Part shown: positions 9,577-17,790 of the stretch, piece after piece
Layout: each line of letters opens with the position of its first letter
How positions within the stretch are numbered: position 1 is the first letter of the stretch
Program-made: the position numbers and the translations under genes
Assembly (NCBI RefSeq): GCF_001570905.1
Contig: NZ_BCSO01000002.1
Location: forward strand, 62,001-126,000
DNA: 64,000 bases
Source of the DNA: [Zimmermannella] alba NBRC 15616
GTDB taxonomy: Bacteria; Actinomycetota; Actinomycetes; Actinomycetales; Microbacteriaceae
Direction: 5' to 3'
Notes under the pieces: generated by a model
What the model was told of the DNA's origin: nothing
Databases searched by the model: none
What the model saw: the letters and a program-made list of their open reading frames with translations, nothing else

Positions 9577-9612
9577 GTCACAGGCCCGGGGCATGAGCCT
9601 CGGGCCTGTGAC
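9577..9612 (+). terminator. Hairpin terminator after rmlA
   Basis: GTCACAGGCCCG (9577-9588) and CGGGCCTGTGAC (9601-9612) pair perfectly over 12 bp with a 12-nt loop, starting 11 bp after rmlA. No U-tract follows, as is common for actinobacterial terminators. Confidence 0.7.
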
Positions 9613-9665
9613 ATGCGTCTGTCCGCCTGCGGCCTCCCGCTGGCGCCCGCCGCCACCGCAAAACA

Positions 9666-9721
9666 TGTGCCAAATGGTTGGTGCGGCGCCAAATGTGGCA
9701 CCGCACCAACCATTTGGCACA
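9666..9721. repeat. Long perfect inverted repeat (21-bp arms, 14-nt loop)
   Basis: The arms 9666-9686 and 9701-9721 are exactly complementary. The loop holds a second copy of GCCAAATG, an octamer that also occurs in the left arm and, inverted, in the right arm, so two alternative pairings with the right arm are possible. It lies between rmlA and a convergent glycosyltransferase gene, already separated from rmlA by its own terminator. The same architecture recurs at 24714-24775 with different sequence. It could be a terminator, a structured RNA or a REP/MITE-like element. Confidence 0.7.
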
Positions 9722-9775
9722 GAAAACTTGCGCTCCGTGGGGCGCCGATTGGGGGTAGGGGCAGGAGGGGGAGCG

Positions 9776-10918
9776 CTACGCGAGGGGGTCGCGGTGCTTC
9801 GCGTCGGGGCGATCGGGGATCGTCTTCAGCGAGCCCGTGTCGAGACGGTCAGCCTGCGACTGGAAGAGGTCGCGGATGATGTCGATCGCACCGCGCGAGT
9901 AGGTGCGGTAGCGGCGCTTCAAACCCCAGCGCAGGACCGTCGGCCAGCGGCGGAAGCGCTGCTCGGGAAGCGTGAGACGGGCGCGTTCGTGTGACACCTT
10001 GCGGCCAATGAGGGCACGTTGATCTGTCGTTGCGCCGAGCGGGCCCGTGCGGTCGAGGAGCGCCTCAGCGCGCGCCACGCGGTTGAGCTGCGCGCGGTAT
10101 CCCTTGGCGGTGGCGCGCTCGACCTTCTGGCGAAGCGACAGGCGGCCGCGACCGATGAGATTCCCGGAGTGGAGGCGGTAGTCAATGAGCGGCTCTCGGA
10201 CGACGGCGATTTTGCCGGCGATGGCGGCAGCAATCGCGAGCCACTCGTCGTGAATCCACGGCGCGGGAGCAAGGCCCGCGCGACGCGCGAGCGCGGGGCG
10301 CAGCATGACGGTGGCACCCGTGACGATGTTTCGGCGGATGAGCTCGGTGAGCGGCTCCGGGCTCGCGTAGTCCTGCCACTCGCGCTCGGAAATCTCGAGC
10401 GTGCCAAAGATCGTGCCGCCGAGGGGCTGCCCGAGGTCGTCGATGACGCGAGCATCCGAGTGGACGAGTTCGAGGCGTGGGTTCTCCTTGAACACCTGCA
10501 GGAGGCGCTCGATTTTGCCGAGGTGCCAGCGGTCATCCTGATCGGCAAGCGCTGCAAACTCCGTGCGCACGCGCGTGATCGCGAAGTGGAAGTTTGCCGC
10601 GACGCGCAGCGGCTGCGGGCGTGAGTAGATGCGGTAGGGGAAGCCCGAGTCATCCAGAATGCTCTGCGCGATCTGGATGGTGCGGTCACGTGAGGCGTCG
10701 TCCGAAATGATGATCTCGGCGACCGGGGTCGTCTGGTCGAGAATCGACTGCAGCTGGTCGGCGAGGAATCGCTCACCGTTGTGGGTGCAGACCACGGCGG
10801 TCACAGCACGCTCGGGTGCCTCGCCATCAGCCCACGGAGTCGGACGAGATGCGACCAGTCGAGTGCCCGCGAGGCGGTCTCCGGACCCAAAGCGCTTCCC
10901 TGGCTGCGTCCTGCCCAC
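9776..10918 (-). CDS. Family 2 glycosyltransferase
   Basis: The 380-residue GT-A enzyme starts with a 38-residue charged leader, then AVVCTHNGERFLADQLQSIL (residues 41-60), ISDDASRDRT (71-80) and the acidic donor/metal motif ADQDDRW (125-131). The C-terminal third is Arg-rich and amphipathic, suggesting peripheral membrane attachment. The GTG start is supported by GGGAGG about 7 nt upstream. It is divergent from the RgpF-type gene at 11022, across about 100 bp, and convergent with rmlA. It resembles the 287-1210 enzyme in architecture and probably adds a sugar, possibly rhamnose, to the surface glycan. Donor specificity is not determinable. Confidence 0.88.
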   Translation of the reverse strand: MGRTQPGKRFGSGDRLAGTRLVASRPTPWADGEAPERAVTAVVCTHNGERFLADQLQSILDQTTPVAEIIISDDASRDRTIQIAQSILDDSGFPYRIYSRPQPLRVAANFHFAITRVRTEFAALADQDDRWHLGKIERLLQVFKENPRLELVHSDARVIDDLGQPLGGTIFGTLEISEREWQDYASPEPLTELIRRNIVTGATVMLRPALARRAGLAPAPWIHDEWLAIAAAIAGKIAVVREPLIDYRLHSGNLIGRGRLSLRQKVERATAKGYRAQLNRVARAEALLDRTGPLGATTDQRALIGRKVSHERARLTLPEQRFRRWPTVLRWGLKRRYRTYSRGAIDIIRDLFQSQADRLDTGSLKTIPDRPDAKHRDPLA

Positions 10919-11021
10919 GGCCCACCTCCCTCAATTTCAGGCTCACAGTGCTGGTGGTAGCTTGTCACGAAATCTCGATATGACGGTGACAGCGGCTGTG
11001 CGCCGCCCGAGAGGGAACCCC

Positions 11022-12464
11022 GTGCAACGACACCTCGTCTACTTCAGCTACGACCCCGACGTGCGAGTTGACGCGGCATCCAGGTACCTCCTCGATGCCC
11101 TGCGCGAGCACGTGCAACACCTGGCAATCGTCGTGAACGGAACTCTCGGCGAGGAATCGCACGCATGGGCTTCCGAGCGTGCGGATGTCGTCCTCGAACG
11201 CGAAAACGTGGGCTTCGACGTCGGCGCCTATCGATACGCAATTGATGCGCTGCGCGACACACATGCGGATGCAGACGAGCTCATCCTCGCGAACTTCACG
11301 AGCTTTGGGCCCGTCGGCGACCTCGGCGAAATCTTCGATCGTGCTGCGCTGACGGATGCTGATATCTGGGGTCTGACTGCGCACGGCCCGCTCATCCCGA
11401 ATCCGTACACGCACCGCGGCGTCATGCCCGAGCACCTGCAGAGCCACTTCCTCGCGGTGCGCCGTCCAGTGCTCGAATCGGCAGCCTGGCGCGAGTACTG
11501 GCAGACGATGCCCGAGATCACGAGCTACAGCGACTCCATTCAGCTGCATGAGGCGCGCTTCACGCCGTGGATGCGAGCCCGCGGCTTCAGCGTCGCCGCG
11601 CTCTGGGAGCGGCCCCTTCGGGCAGGAGAGCAGGCATCGGCAGCGAATGCCACGATCGAGCGGCCACTCGAGCTCCTCGAAGCTGGCTATCCGCTCGTGA
11701 AGCGACGCCTCGCCTGGCATGAGCCGTTGGAACTCGATCACCGGGGGAGCTTCGTCGCTGAAACCTTCGCGGCGATGGCTGAGCGCGGCTACCCGATGGA
11801 GCTCGTGCTCGATGCTGTCCGCAGCGCATCGCCGCGTGCAGTCGCCACAAACCTCGGATGGCAGCTCGCGACCGACCAGACGCCGGGTGAGGTGCTCGAG
11901 GCGACCCCGTGGGCTGGCATCGTGTATCCGGCAGACCTCCACCCCGGGCGCGACCTCCGTGGCGAAGCCGAGGACGCTGCGGCGACGGCGCGAGCTGCCG
12001 CCGAGTTCCTGGGCCCTCTCGACACACTCACCCTCGACACGAACCCGCTTCGTCCGCATCCCCACACGCTTGCCGTGCGGCCGGAGCTCATGGCGGAACT
12101 CGACGCGCACCTCGAGCGTGCCGGCGGCCTCGACCACATGGCGACGACGCTTGGATGGAGCGCAACACGCTGTGAGGAAGCGCTCGCGCTCCTGCTCCCG
12201 CCGCTCGCCCTGCGCCGCGGCCTTGCGACGCTTGAGGTTGCGCCGGCAGCCGCCTGGGCTCACGCGGCCCAGCGCGCCGTCACACGGGAGCAGGCCCTCA
12301 GAGACGCACTGCCCCACGGTATCCGGATGCCGTTCGCTGAGGCTCGGGCTCGCGCTCGCGGTGTGCTCGCACCGCAGCGCGCCACGGTAACGCTCGAGCG
12401 GACGGCCCCCGAGCTCGCACGACGGGCGAAAGCGCTCATCCAGAGCATCCGCACACCGCGATAA
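11022..12464 (+). CDS. RgpF-type rhamnan synthesis protein
   Basis: The roughly 480-residue protein carries an RgpF domain through most of its length. The N-terminus HLVYFSYDPDVRVDAASRY, the VVLERENVGFDVGAYRYAI block, the ADELILANFTSFGP block and the MPEHLQSHFLAVRRP block are all characteristic. RgpF proteins act in assembly of rhamnose-glucose wall polysaccharides and are grouped with glycosyltransferases. GTG at 11022 is preferred because GAGAGGGA lies about 5 nt before it. An in-frame ATG at 10980 has no ribosome-binding site. There is no N-terminal GT2 domain, unlike the 13293 paralogue. The C-terminal 200 residues are Ala/Arg-rich and not recognised. Confidence 0.82.
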   Translation: MQRHLVYFSYDPDVRVDAASRYLLDALREHVQHLAIVVNGTLGEESHAWASERADVVLERENVGFDVGAYRYAIDALRDTHADADELILANFTSFGPVGDLGEIFDRAALTDADIWGLTAHGPLIPNPYTHRGVMPEHLQSHFLAVRRPVLESAAWREYWQTMPEITSYSDSIQLHEARFTPWMRARGFSVAALWERPLRAGEQASAANATIERPLELLEAGYPLVKRRLAWHEPLELDHRGSFVAETFAAMAERGYPMELVLDAVRSASPRAVATNLGWQLATDQTPGEVLEATPWAGIVYPADLHPGRDLRGEAEDAAATARAAAEFLGPLDTLTLDTNPLRPHPHTLAVRPELMAELDAHLERAGGLDHMATTLGWSATRCEEALALLLPPLALRRGLATLEVAPAAAWAHAAQRAVTREQALRDALPHGIRMPFAEARARARGVLAPQRATVTLERTAPELARRAKALIQSIRTPR

Positions 12465-12542
12465 CCCCTCGCGCGGCACGCGGCATCCCAACAGCTCTCT
12501 CCCGCGGCTGGCCGGTAGCGTCGAGCTAACGAAGGAGGGCGC

Positions 12543-13184
12543 ATGAGCGACGACACTCTCAACCTCAGCGGAGAACCCCAGGCCGACCCGATCGAGCAGG
12601 AAGCCGAACGCCGAGGCATGGCCAAGGGCATCGCGATCGTGCTGGCGGTGCTCGCTGTCCTCGCCCTCGTGGCGCTGTGGCTGTTTAACTGGGGGCCGCT
12701 CAAGCCCCAGCCGGCTGCCGACAACACGGTGCCGGTGACGACGCTGCCGAATGACGGCTCGCTCGCGCCGGAGCTTGACTCGACGAAGACGCCCGAGGCT
12801 GCACCGACGAACCCGGATTACACGCCGGAGGCCGGGGCGAGCGACGCACCCGCCACGAACGCCCCCTCGAACGGCGCGAAGCCGAGCGGGGAAGTGACGG
12901 TCGCGCTCTCGCGTTGGAACTGGATCGCCGCGAAGCAGGCCATCTCGGTCGCCGGCTTCCTCCCCGGTGTCGTGGAAAACGGCGGCACGTGCACGCTCGA
13001 AGCCACGAACGGCTCCACCACCGTGAGCAACAGCCAGGCCGCGACGACGGACGCTCACCAGACCGTGTGCGCCATGAACCTCGTCGACCCCAAGCTGACC
13101 CCCGGCCAGTGGACCGTCACGATGAGCTACGAAGGGCCGTCCGGATCGGGCACGTCCGAGCCCGCACAGGTCACCATCAACTAA
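12543..13184 (+). CDS. Membrane-anchored protein of unknown function
   Basis: The 213-residue protein has a cytoplasmic N-terminus of about 26 residues, one transmembrane segment (about 27-50, GIAIVLAVLAVLALVALWLF) and a Pro/Thr/Ala-rich linker (about 55-115). A compact outside domain (about 118-213) follows, with two cysteines (in GGTCTLE and QTVCAMN) that could form a disulfide. The end resembles an immunoglobulin-like or carbohydrate-binding beta domain (GQWTVTMSYEGPSGSG), but no family is recognised. GAAGGAGG lies just before the ATG. It sits between two RgpF-type genes, so a role in glycan assembly is plausible but unproven. Confidence 0.75.
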   Translation: MSDDTLNLSGEPQADPIEQEAERRGMAKGIAIVLAVLAVLALVALWLFNWGPLKPQPAADNTVPVTTLPNDGSLAPELDSTKTPEAAPTNPDYTPEAGASDAPATNAPSNGAKPSGEVTVALSRWNWIAAKQAISVAGFLPGVVENGGTCTLEATNGSTTVSNSQAATTDAHQTVCAMNLVDPKLTPGQWTVTMSYEGPSGSGTSEPAQVTIN

Positions 13185-13292
13185 GTCCCTTGAGGCGCAT
13201 CTGCAGCAAGCCTTGAGCGCCCGGGAAGTACGCTAGATCGGCCGCGGAGCGAGAGCCTGCGGCACTCGTCCAATCGACTCACGAGGAGCATC

Positions 13293-16200
13293 ATGTCGCC
13301 GCGCGTCACCGTCGCCACCCGGACGAAGAACCGTCCGATCTTGCTTGCACGGGCACTCGAATCGGTGGCGAATCAGCGCTTCGGCGACTACGAACTCGTC
13401 ATCGTGAACGATGCGGGCGAGCTCGCTCCTGTCGAGCGCCTCGCGAAGGAGAAGCTCGACCCCGCCGGTATCAACTACCGCATCGTCGACAACCCCGAGT
13501 CGCGCGGCCGCGAAGCAGCCATGAACATCGGCTTCGAAGGGTCCACGGCGGACTACCTCATCCTCCACGATGACGACGACAGCTGGCACCCTGACTTTCT
13601 CGAGAAGACGGTCGCGTACCTCGACGAGCACCCGGAAGCGGGTGGCGTCGGTACGCGCACTGCGGTCATCTTCGAGTCCATCCACGGCGAGGAGGTGCGC
13701 GAGCACTCGCGCCAGATCCTCGCGGAGGATCTCCACGAGGTGACACTGCGTGACATACTCCGCGCCAACTACGTCCCGCCGATCGCCCTGCTGTTCCGTC
13801 GTGACGTGTACGAAGAGATCGGTCCCTTCGACGGTGCCCTTCCCGTGCTCGCCGACTGGGAGTTCACGATTCGCCTCCTCGCCGCACAGCCGGTGGGCTT
13901 CATCGACGGCGAGCCGCTTGCGTTTTGGCACCACCGCCGCGGAGCAACGGGCGACCTGGGCAACTCGGTGGTCGTCGCGGCGAACGACCACGCAAGCTAC
14001 AACGAACGCATCCGCGACGAGAAGCTCCGCGACTACCTGAAGGGTGGCAGCCCCGCTGGCGAGATCCTTTACCTCGCCGACCAGTTCCGCCGTCTCGAAG
14101 AGCTCGTCCTCGCGGTTGGTGCAGAAGGCTCCGGCGAGGCAGCCGAGCGTCGTCTCAAGGAATCCAAGAATCTTGACTCGACGCGCACCGAGCTCGAAAT
14201 TGCGATTGGACGCCTTGAGGGGCGCCAGATCGAGACGCAGCTTGCACTCGCTCGCATCGAGCAGATCATTCGTGCCGGTGGGCCACTCCAGCGCAACATC
14301 GTCGACGGTGTCCGTGCCCTCTCCAGCAACGCCCGCCCTGTCCTCGCACGCGCCACGACGCGCGCCGGTGCCTTGGGCAAGAAGCTGCGTGGTCGAGTAG
14401 CTGCCGCGGCCGCGTCGACCGTCCAGACGCAGGCGCCGGCTGGTGAGCATCCGATGGACGAGTTCGCTGCACCTGATGCGGTCTCGCCGGCATCCACCGT
14501 CGGCAAGGTTGAGCGCGTGGCGCAGCCGGAGTACGCGCGCATCACGCGCGGCGACGCACGGATGCCGAAGGACGGCCGCCGCGCCATCATCTACTTCGTG
14601 TACGACCCGGCGGGGGAGATTGACGACTACGTCGAGTACAAGCTGACGGATCTGCGCAAGCACGCTGACTACCTCCTCGCCGTCTCCAACGGTCCGCTCT
14701 CTGCACACGGTCGGACGCGACTCGAGGGCCTCGTCGATGAGGTGTTCGAACGCGAAAACAAGGGCTTCGACGTGTGGGCCTACAAGGAGGCCCAGGAACA
14801 TATCGGCTGGGACCGCCTCGCCGAGTTCGATGAGCTCATCCTCATGAACTACACCTTCTTCGGCCCCATTTACCCCTTCCAGGAAGTCTTCGACCGGATG
14901 GATCCGAGCGATGTGGACTTCTGGGGCCTCACCGAGCACGGCTACGTCGATGAGCACGAGTTCGGTGACAGAGGGGGCGCTATGCCGCCGCACATCCAGT
15001 CCCACTGGATCGCCGTCCGTGGCCCGATGTTGCGCTCGCCCGAGTACCGCGAGTACTGGGACACGATGCCGATGATCGAGTCCTACAAGGACTCGATCCG
15101 CCGCCACGAATCGCGCTTCACCCGCCACTTCAACGAGCGTGGCTTCGCGCACCTCGTCGCCTGGCCTGAGCGCGACTACCCGTCGAAGCACCCGATCTTT
15201 GACGACATCGTGCAGATGCTCGACGACCGCTTGCCGATCGTGAAGCGTCGCCTGTTCTTCCACGACCCGCTGTACCTCGAGAAGAACGTCATCATCGGAC
15301 GGGATGTTCTCGAGCGCATCGAGCGCGCTGGCTACCCGCTTGAGCACATTTGGCACAACATCGTGCGTTCCTCGAAGCCGCGCGCCCTCGTGACGAACAT
15401 GAACCAGCTCGACATCCTCCCGCACGAGCCGTTCCCCGCGGCGAGCGGCAAGGCACTCGATGCGGGGAACATGCCGTCGATCGCGGTCGTCATGCACCTC
15501 TACTACGACGACATGCTCGATGAGATGCTCGACCGCGTCGACCTCGTGCCTGGCACGCCGCGACTGGTCATCACGACGAGCGACGAGGAACGTGCCGAAC
15601 GCATCCGTGCAGGCCTCGCTCGTCGCGGTTGGGAACAGGGTGAGGTGCGCGTCGTCGAGTCGAACCGCGGCCGTGACATCTCCGCCTTCTACCTTGCCTG
15701 CGCAGACGTGCTGCGCGATGAGTCGATCGACATCATTGTGAAGATCCACGGCAAGAAGTCGGCACAGGACGGCTACAACGCCGCGCAGTGGTTCAAGCGC
15801 CACCTGCTCGACAACCTTCTGCCCTCGGCCGGCTACACCGAGAACCTCATCGCCATGTTCCAGCGCGACGAAACCCTCGGCCTCATCTTCCCGCCGGTGG
15901 TCAACCTTGGCTACCCGACGCTCGGCCACGGCTGGTTCACGAACCTCAACCCGGCGAAGGAACTCGCGAAGAAGCTCGGCGTCAAGGTCCCACTCGACGA
16001 CGCGACGCCGCTCGCCCCGCTCGGCAGCATGTTCATCGCGCGCCGCGAAGCGCTCGACATCCTCGTGAATGCTGGCTTCACGTGGACCGACTTCCCGGAT
16101 GAGGGCGGTTACCACGACGGCACGCTTGCCCACGTCGTGGAGCGCTTTGTCGCCTACGCCGCGGCCGAACGCGGCTTCCGCACGGCCACGGTCATGTCAC

Positions 16201-16451
16201 CCGAGATGGCGGCCATCAGCCACGGCTTCCTCGAGTATCGCCTGCAGGCAGTCACGCACGTACTGCCCGGCACGACGACCGACGAGATCATCCACAGGGC
16301 TCAGAACCCGGGCGTTGGCTCACTCGCGCTCATGGGCATGAGGTGGGTGAACCGCAAGTTCCCGGCTGTCGGCAAGGTCATGTGGCCGGCCTACCGTGGT
16401 GCGGTCATCGGTGCAAAGGGGGCCCGCAAGGCCATCCGTCGCGCACGATAG
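13293..16451 (+). CDS. Bifunctional GT2 glycosyltransferase / RgpF rhamnan synthesis protein
   Basis: This 1052-residue fusion has three parts. Residues 1-260 form a GT2 domain (VTVATRTKNRPILLARALES, VNDAGE at 38-43, LHDDDDSWHPDF at 91-102). Residues about 265-335 look like a coiled coil (RRLEELVLAV through ARIEQIIRAG). Residues about 425-1000 are an RgpF region (IIYFVYDPAGEIDDYVEYKL, VFERENKGFDVWAYKEA, FDELILMNYTFFGPIYPF, KIHGKKS). Both halves are expected to act in the cytoplasm on lipid-linked rhamnan-type glycan. GAGGAG lies 5-10 nt before the ATG. It is the largest glycan-assembly enzyme in the window and shares its RgpF part with the 11022 gene. Specific linkages are unknown. Confidence 0.88.
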   Translation: MSPRVTVATRTKNRPILLARALESVANQRFGDYELVIVNDAGELAPVERLAKEKLDPAGINYRIVDNPESRGREAAMNIGFEGSTADYLILHDDDDSWHPDFLEKTVAYLDEHPEAGGVGTRTAVIFESIHGEEVREHSRQILAEDLHEVTLRDILRANYVPPIALLFRRDVYEEIGPFDGALPVLADWEFTIRLLAAQPVGFIDGEPLAFWHHRRGATGDLGNSVVVAANDHASYNERIRDEKLRDYLKGGSPAGEILYLADQFRRLEELVLAVGAEGSGEAAERRLKESKNLDSTRTELEIAIGRLEGRQIETQLALARIEQIIRAGGPLQRNIVDGVRALSSNARPVLARATTRAGALGKKLRGRVAAAAASTVQTQAPAGEHPMDEFAAPDAVSPASTVGKVERVAQPEYARITRGDARMPKDGRRAIIYFVYDPAGEIDDYVEYKLTDLRKHADYLLAVSNGPLSAHGRTRLEGLVDEVFERENKGFDVWAYKEAQEHIGWDRLAEFDELILMNYTFFGPIYPFQEVFDRMDPSDVDFWGLTEHGYVDEHEFGDRGGAMPPHIQSHWIAVRGPMLRSPEYREYWDTMPMIESYKDSIRRHESRFTRHFNERGFAHLVAWPERDYPSKHPIFDDIVQMLDDRLPIVKRRLFFHDPLYLEKNVIIGRDVLERIERAGYPLEHIWHNIVRSSKPRALVTNMNQLDILPHEPFPAASGKALDAGNMPSIAVVMHLYYDDMLDEMLDRVDLVPGTPRLVITTSDEERAERIRAGLARRGWEQGEVRVVESNRGRDISAFYLACADVLRDESIDIIVKIHGKKSAQDGYNAAQWFKRHLLDNLLPSAGYTENLIAMFQRDETLGLIFPPVVNLGYPTLGHGWFTNLNPAKELAKKLGVKVPLDDATPLAPLGSMFIARREALDILVNAGFTWTDFPDEGGYHDGTLAHVVERFVAYAAAERGFRTATVMSPEMAAISHGFLEYRLQAVTHVLPGTTTDEIIHRAQNPGVGSLALMGMRWVNRKFPAVGKVMWPAYRGAVIGAKGARKAIRRAR

Positions 16452-16461
16452 CTGCTGCAAA

Positions 16462-16499
16462 GCGCTTCGGTCGGTCGCGAGAGCGACGCCGAAGGCGAC
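16462..16499 (+). terminator. Composite hairpin, probable terminator
   Basis: An inner perfect stem GTCGC-GAGA-GCGAC (16474-16487), with a GNRA-type loop, is extended by outer complementary runs CGCTTCGG and CCGAAGGCG with a small bulge. It lies directly after the 13293 gene. Confidence 0.5.
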
Positions 16500-16563
16500 G
16501 CATCCCGCGTAGGATGAGCGATCGCGAACCTTCGTCGCTCTCATAGGAAGACCGAACGACTCC

Positions 16564-17790
16564 ATGCCGTTGACCCTCGACCAAGCCTTTAACCCGCGCG
16601 CAAACAGCATCGGGTTCCTGCGGTGGTTGATGGCGTTCGCCGTGATCTTCTCGCACTCCGGTCCGCTCGCCGGCTTTTACGGCGGCGAAGATCTTGGTGC
16701 GGGCATCTCCGGCGAGCAATCCCTCGGCGGTGTCGCCGTGGCTGGATTCTTCTTCTTCTCCGGCTTTCTCATCACGAAGTCGCGTATGGGCAAGTCGACG
16801 ATCTTCCGCTATTTCTGGCGTCGTATTCTGCGTATTTTCCCCGCATTTTGGACGGCGCTCCTGGTGACGGCGTTCGTCCTCGCGCCGATCGCCTGGAACC
16901 ACCAGCATGGCACCATGGACGGCTACTGGAATGCGGAGCAGGAATCACCGCTCACGTATTTCCTTAACAACATGTTCCTGGAGCTCAACCAGCGGAATAT
17001 CGCGTCGATGGGGGATACGCTGCCCTTCGCAGCACATGGCGGCCACGACTGGAATGGTTCGGCCTGGACCCTCGAATACGAGTTCAAGGCGTACATCATT
17101 GTTGGTCTCCTCGGGCTGTTTGGCGTCCTCGCCAACCGTTGGATCGCGGGTTTCGTGGCCGTTTCGCTCATCACGGTGAACGCGCTGCAGTGGGGCGGCG
17201 CCATGAACGTCGGCACGGGCGTCTACGAACTCTTCGGCAACCCGTACAACGCGATGTTCTTTGCGCCCTTCGCCTTCGGCATGCTCTTTGCGCTCTTTGG
17301 CGACAAGATCCCGATCGATGACCGCATCATGTGCTTTGGCGTTGTGCTCGCCATCCTCGCCTATGTGAATGGCGGCTGGAACGTATGGGGACAGTATGCG
17401 TTCCTCTACGTCCTCATGTGGATTGCCGTGCGTGCGACCGCACTCAATAACTGGGAAAAGTACGGCGACTTCTCGTACGGCATTTACATTTTCGCCTGGC
17501 CGGTGATGACCTTCTCCGCCTTCTTTGGCCTGCACGAGACGGGATGGTTCGTGTACCACCTCGTCATCATCGTGGTGACGCACATCCTCGCGTTCTGCAG
17601 CTGGCACCTCATCGAAAAGCCCGCCATGAGTCTCAAGAATTGGACGCCGAAATGGCTCGCAAAGATCCTGGAATGGGGGACTCCGGCGGTGGATTCCGTG
17701 AAACGGCGACTCGTGAACCCGGACTTCTCATCCTCGAATTTCGCGAAGCGCCTGCGACTCGAGCGTGAGGACGCGGAGGTGCAGGCATGA
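16564..17790 (+). CDS. Acyltransferase-3 family membrane protein (stand-alone)
   Basis: The 408-residue protein has about ten hydrophobic segments and the acyltransferase-3 pattern: IGFLRWLMAFAVIFSHSGPL with the catalytic-type His, GGVAVAGFFFFSGFLITKS and the YFWRRILRIFPAFW loop. Unlike the three fusions at the start of the window it has no SGNH domain. Instead the next gene, overlapping by the four bases ATGA, encodes a membrane-tethered AlgX/AlgJ-like SGNH protein. The pair therefore looks like a two-protein acyl-transfer system: this protein passes the acyl group across the membrane and the partner places it on the glycan. AGGAAG precedes the ATG. Acyl group and acceptor are unknown. Confidence 0.88.
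   Translation: MPLTLDQAFNPRANSIGFLRWLMAFAVIFSHSGPLAGFYGGEDLGAGISGEQSLGGVAVAGFFFFSGFLITKSRMGKSTIFRYFWRRILRIFPAFWTALLVTAFVLAPIAWNHQHGTMDGYWNAEQESPLTYFLNNMFLELNQRNIASMGDTLPFAAHGGHDWNGSAWTLEYEFKAYIIVGLLGLFGVLANRWIAGFVAVSLITVNALQWGGAMNVGTGVYELFGNPYNAMFFAPFAFGMLFALFGDKIPIDDRIMCFGVVLAILAYVNGGWNVWGQYAFLYVLMWIAVRATALNNWEKYGDFSYGIYIFAWPVMTFSAFFGLHETGWFVYHLVIIVVTHILAFCSWHLIEKPAMSLKNWTPKWLAKILEWGTPAVDSVKRRLVNPDFSSSNFAKRLRLEREDAEVQA

Noticed and set aside
9587-9775. Transposon end or integron attC site
   Set aside because: The palindrome is near perfect but no transposase, integrase or target duplication is found nearby, so only a structural repeat is reported.
10965-13058. A 697-codon minus-strand open frame
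   Set aside because: Antisense to the RgpF-type gene and the 12543 gene; no start signals or recognisable domain.
13233-16133. A 966-codon open frame on the minus strand
   Set aside because: It lies fully antisense to the GT2/RgpF gene, whose motifs are clear. Long antisense frames are expected in high-GC DNA. The translation is Arg/Val/Asp-rich without any domain.
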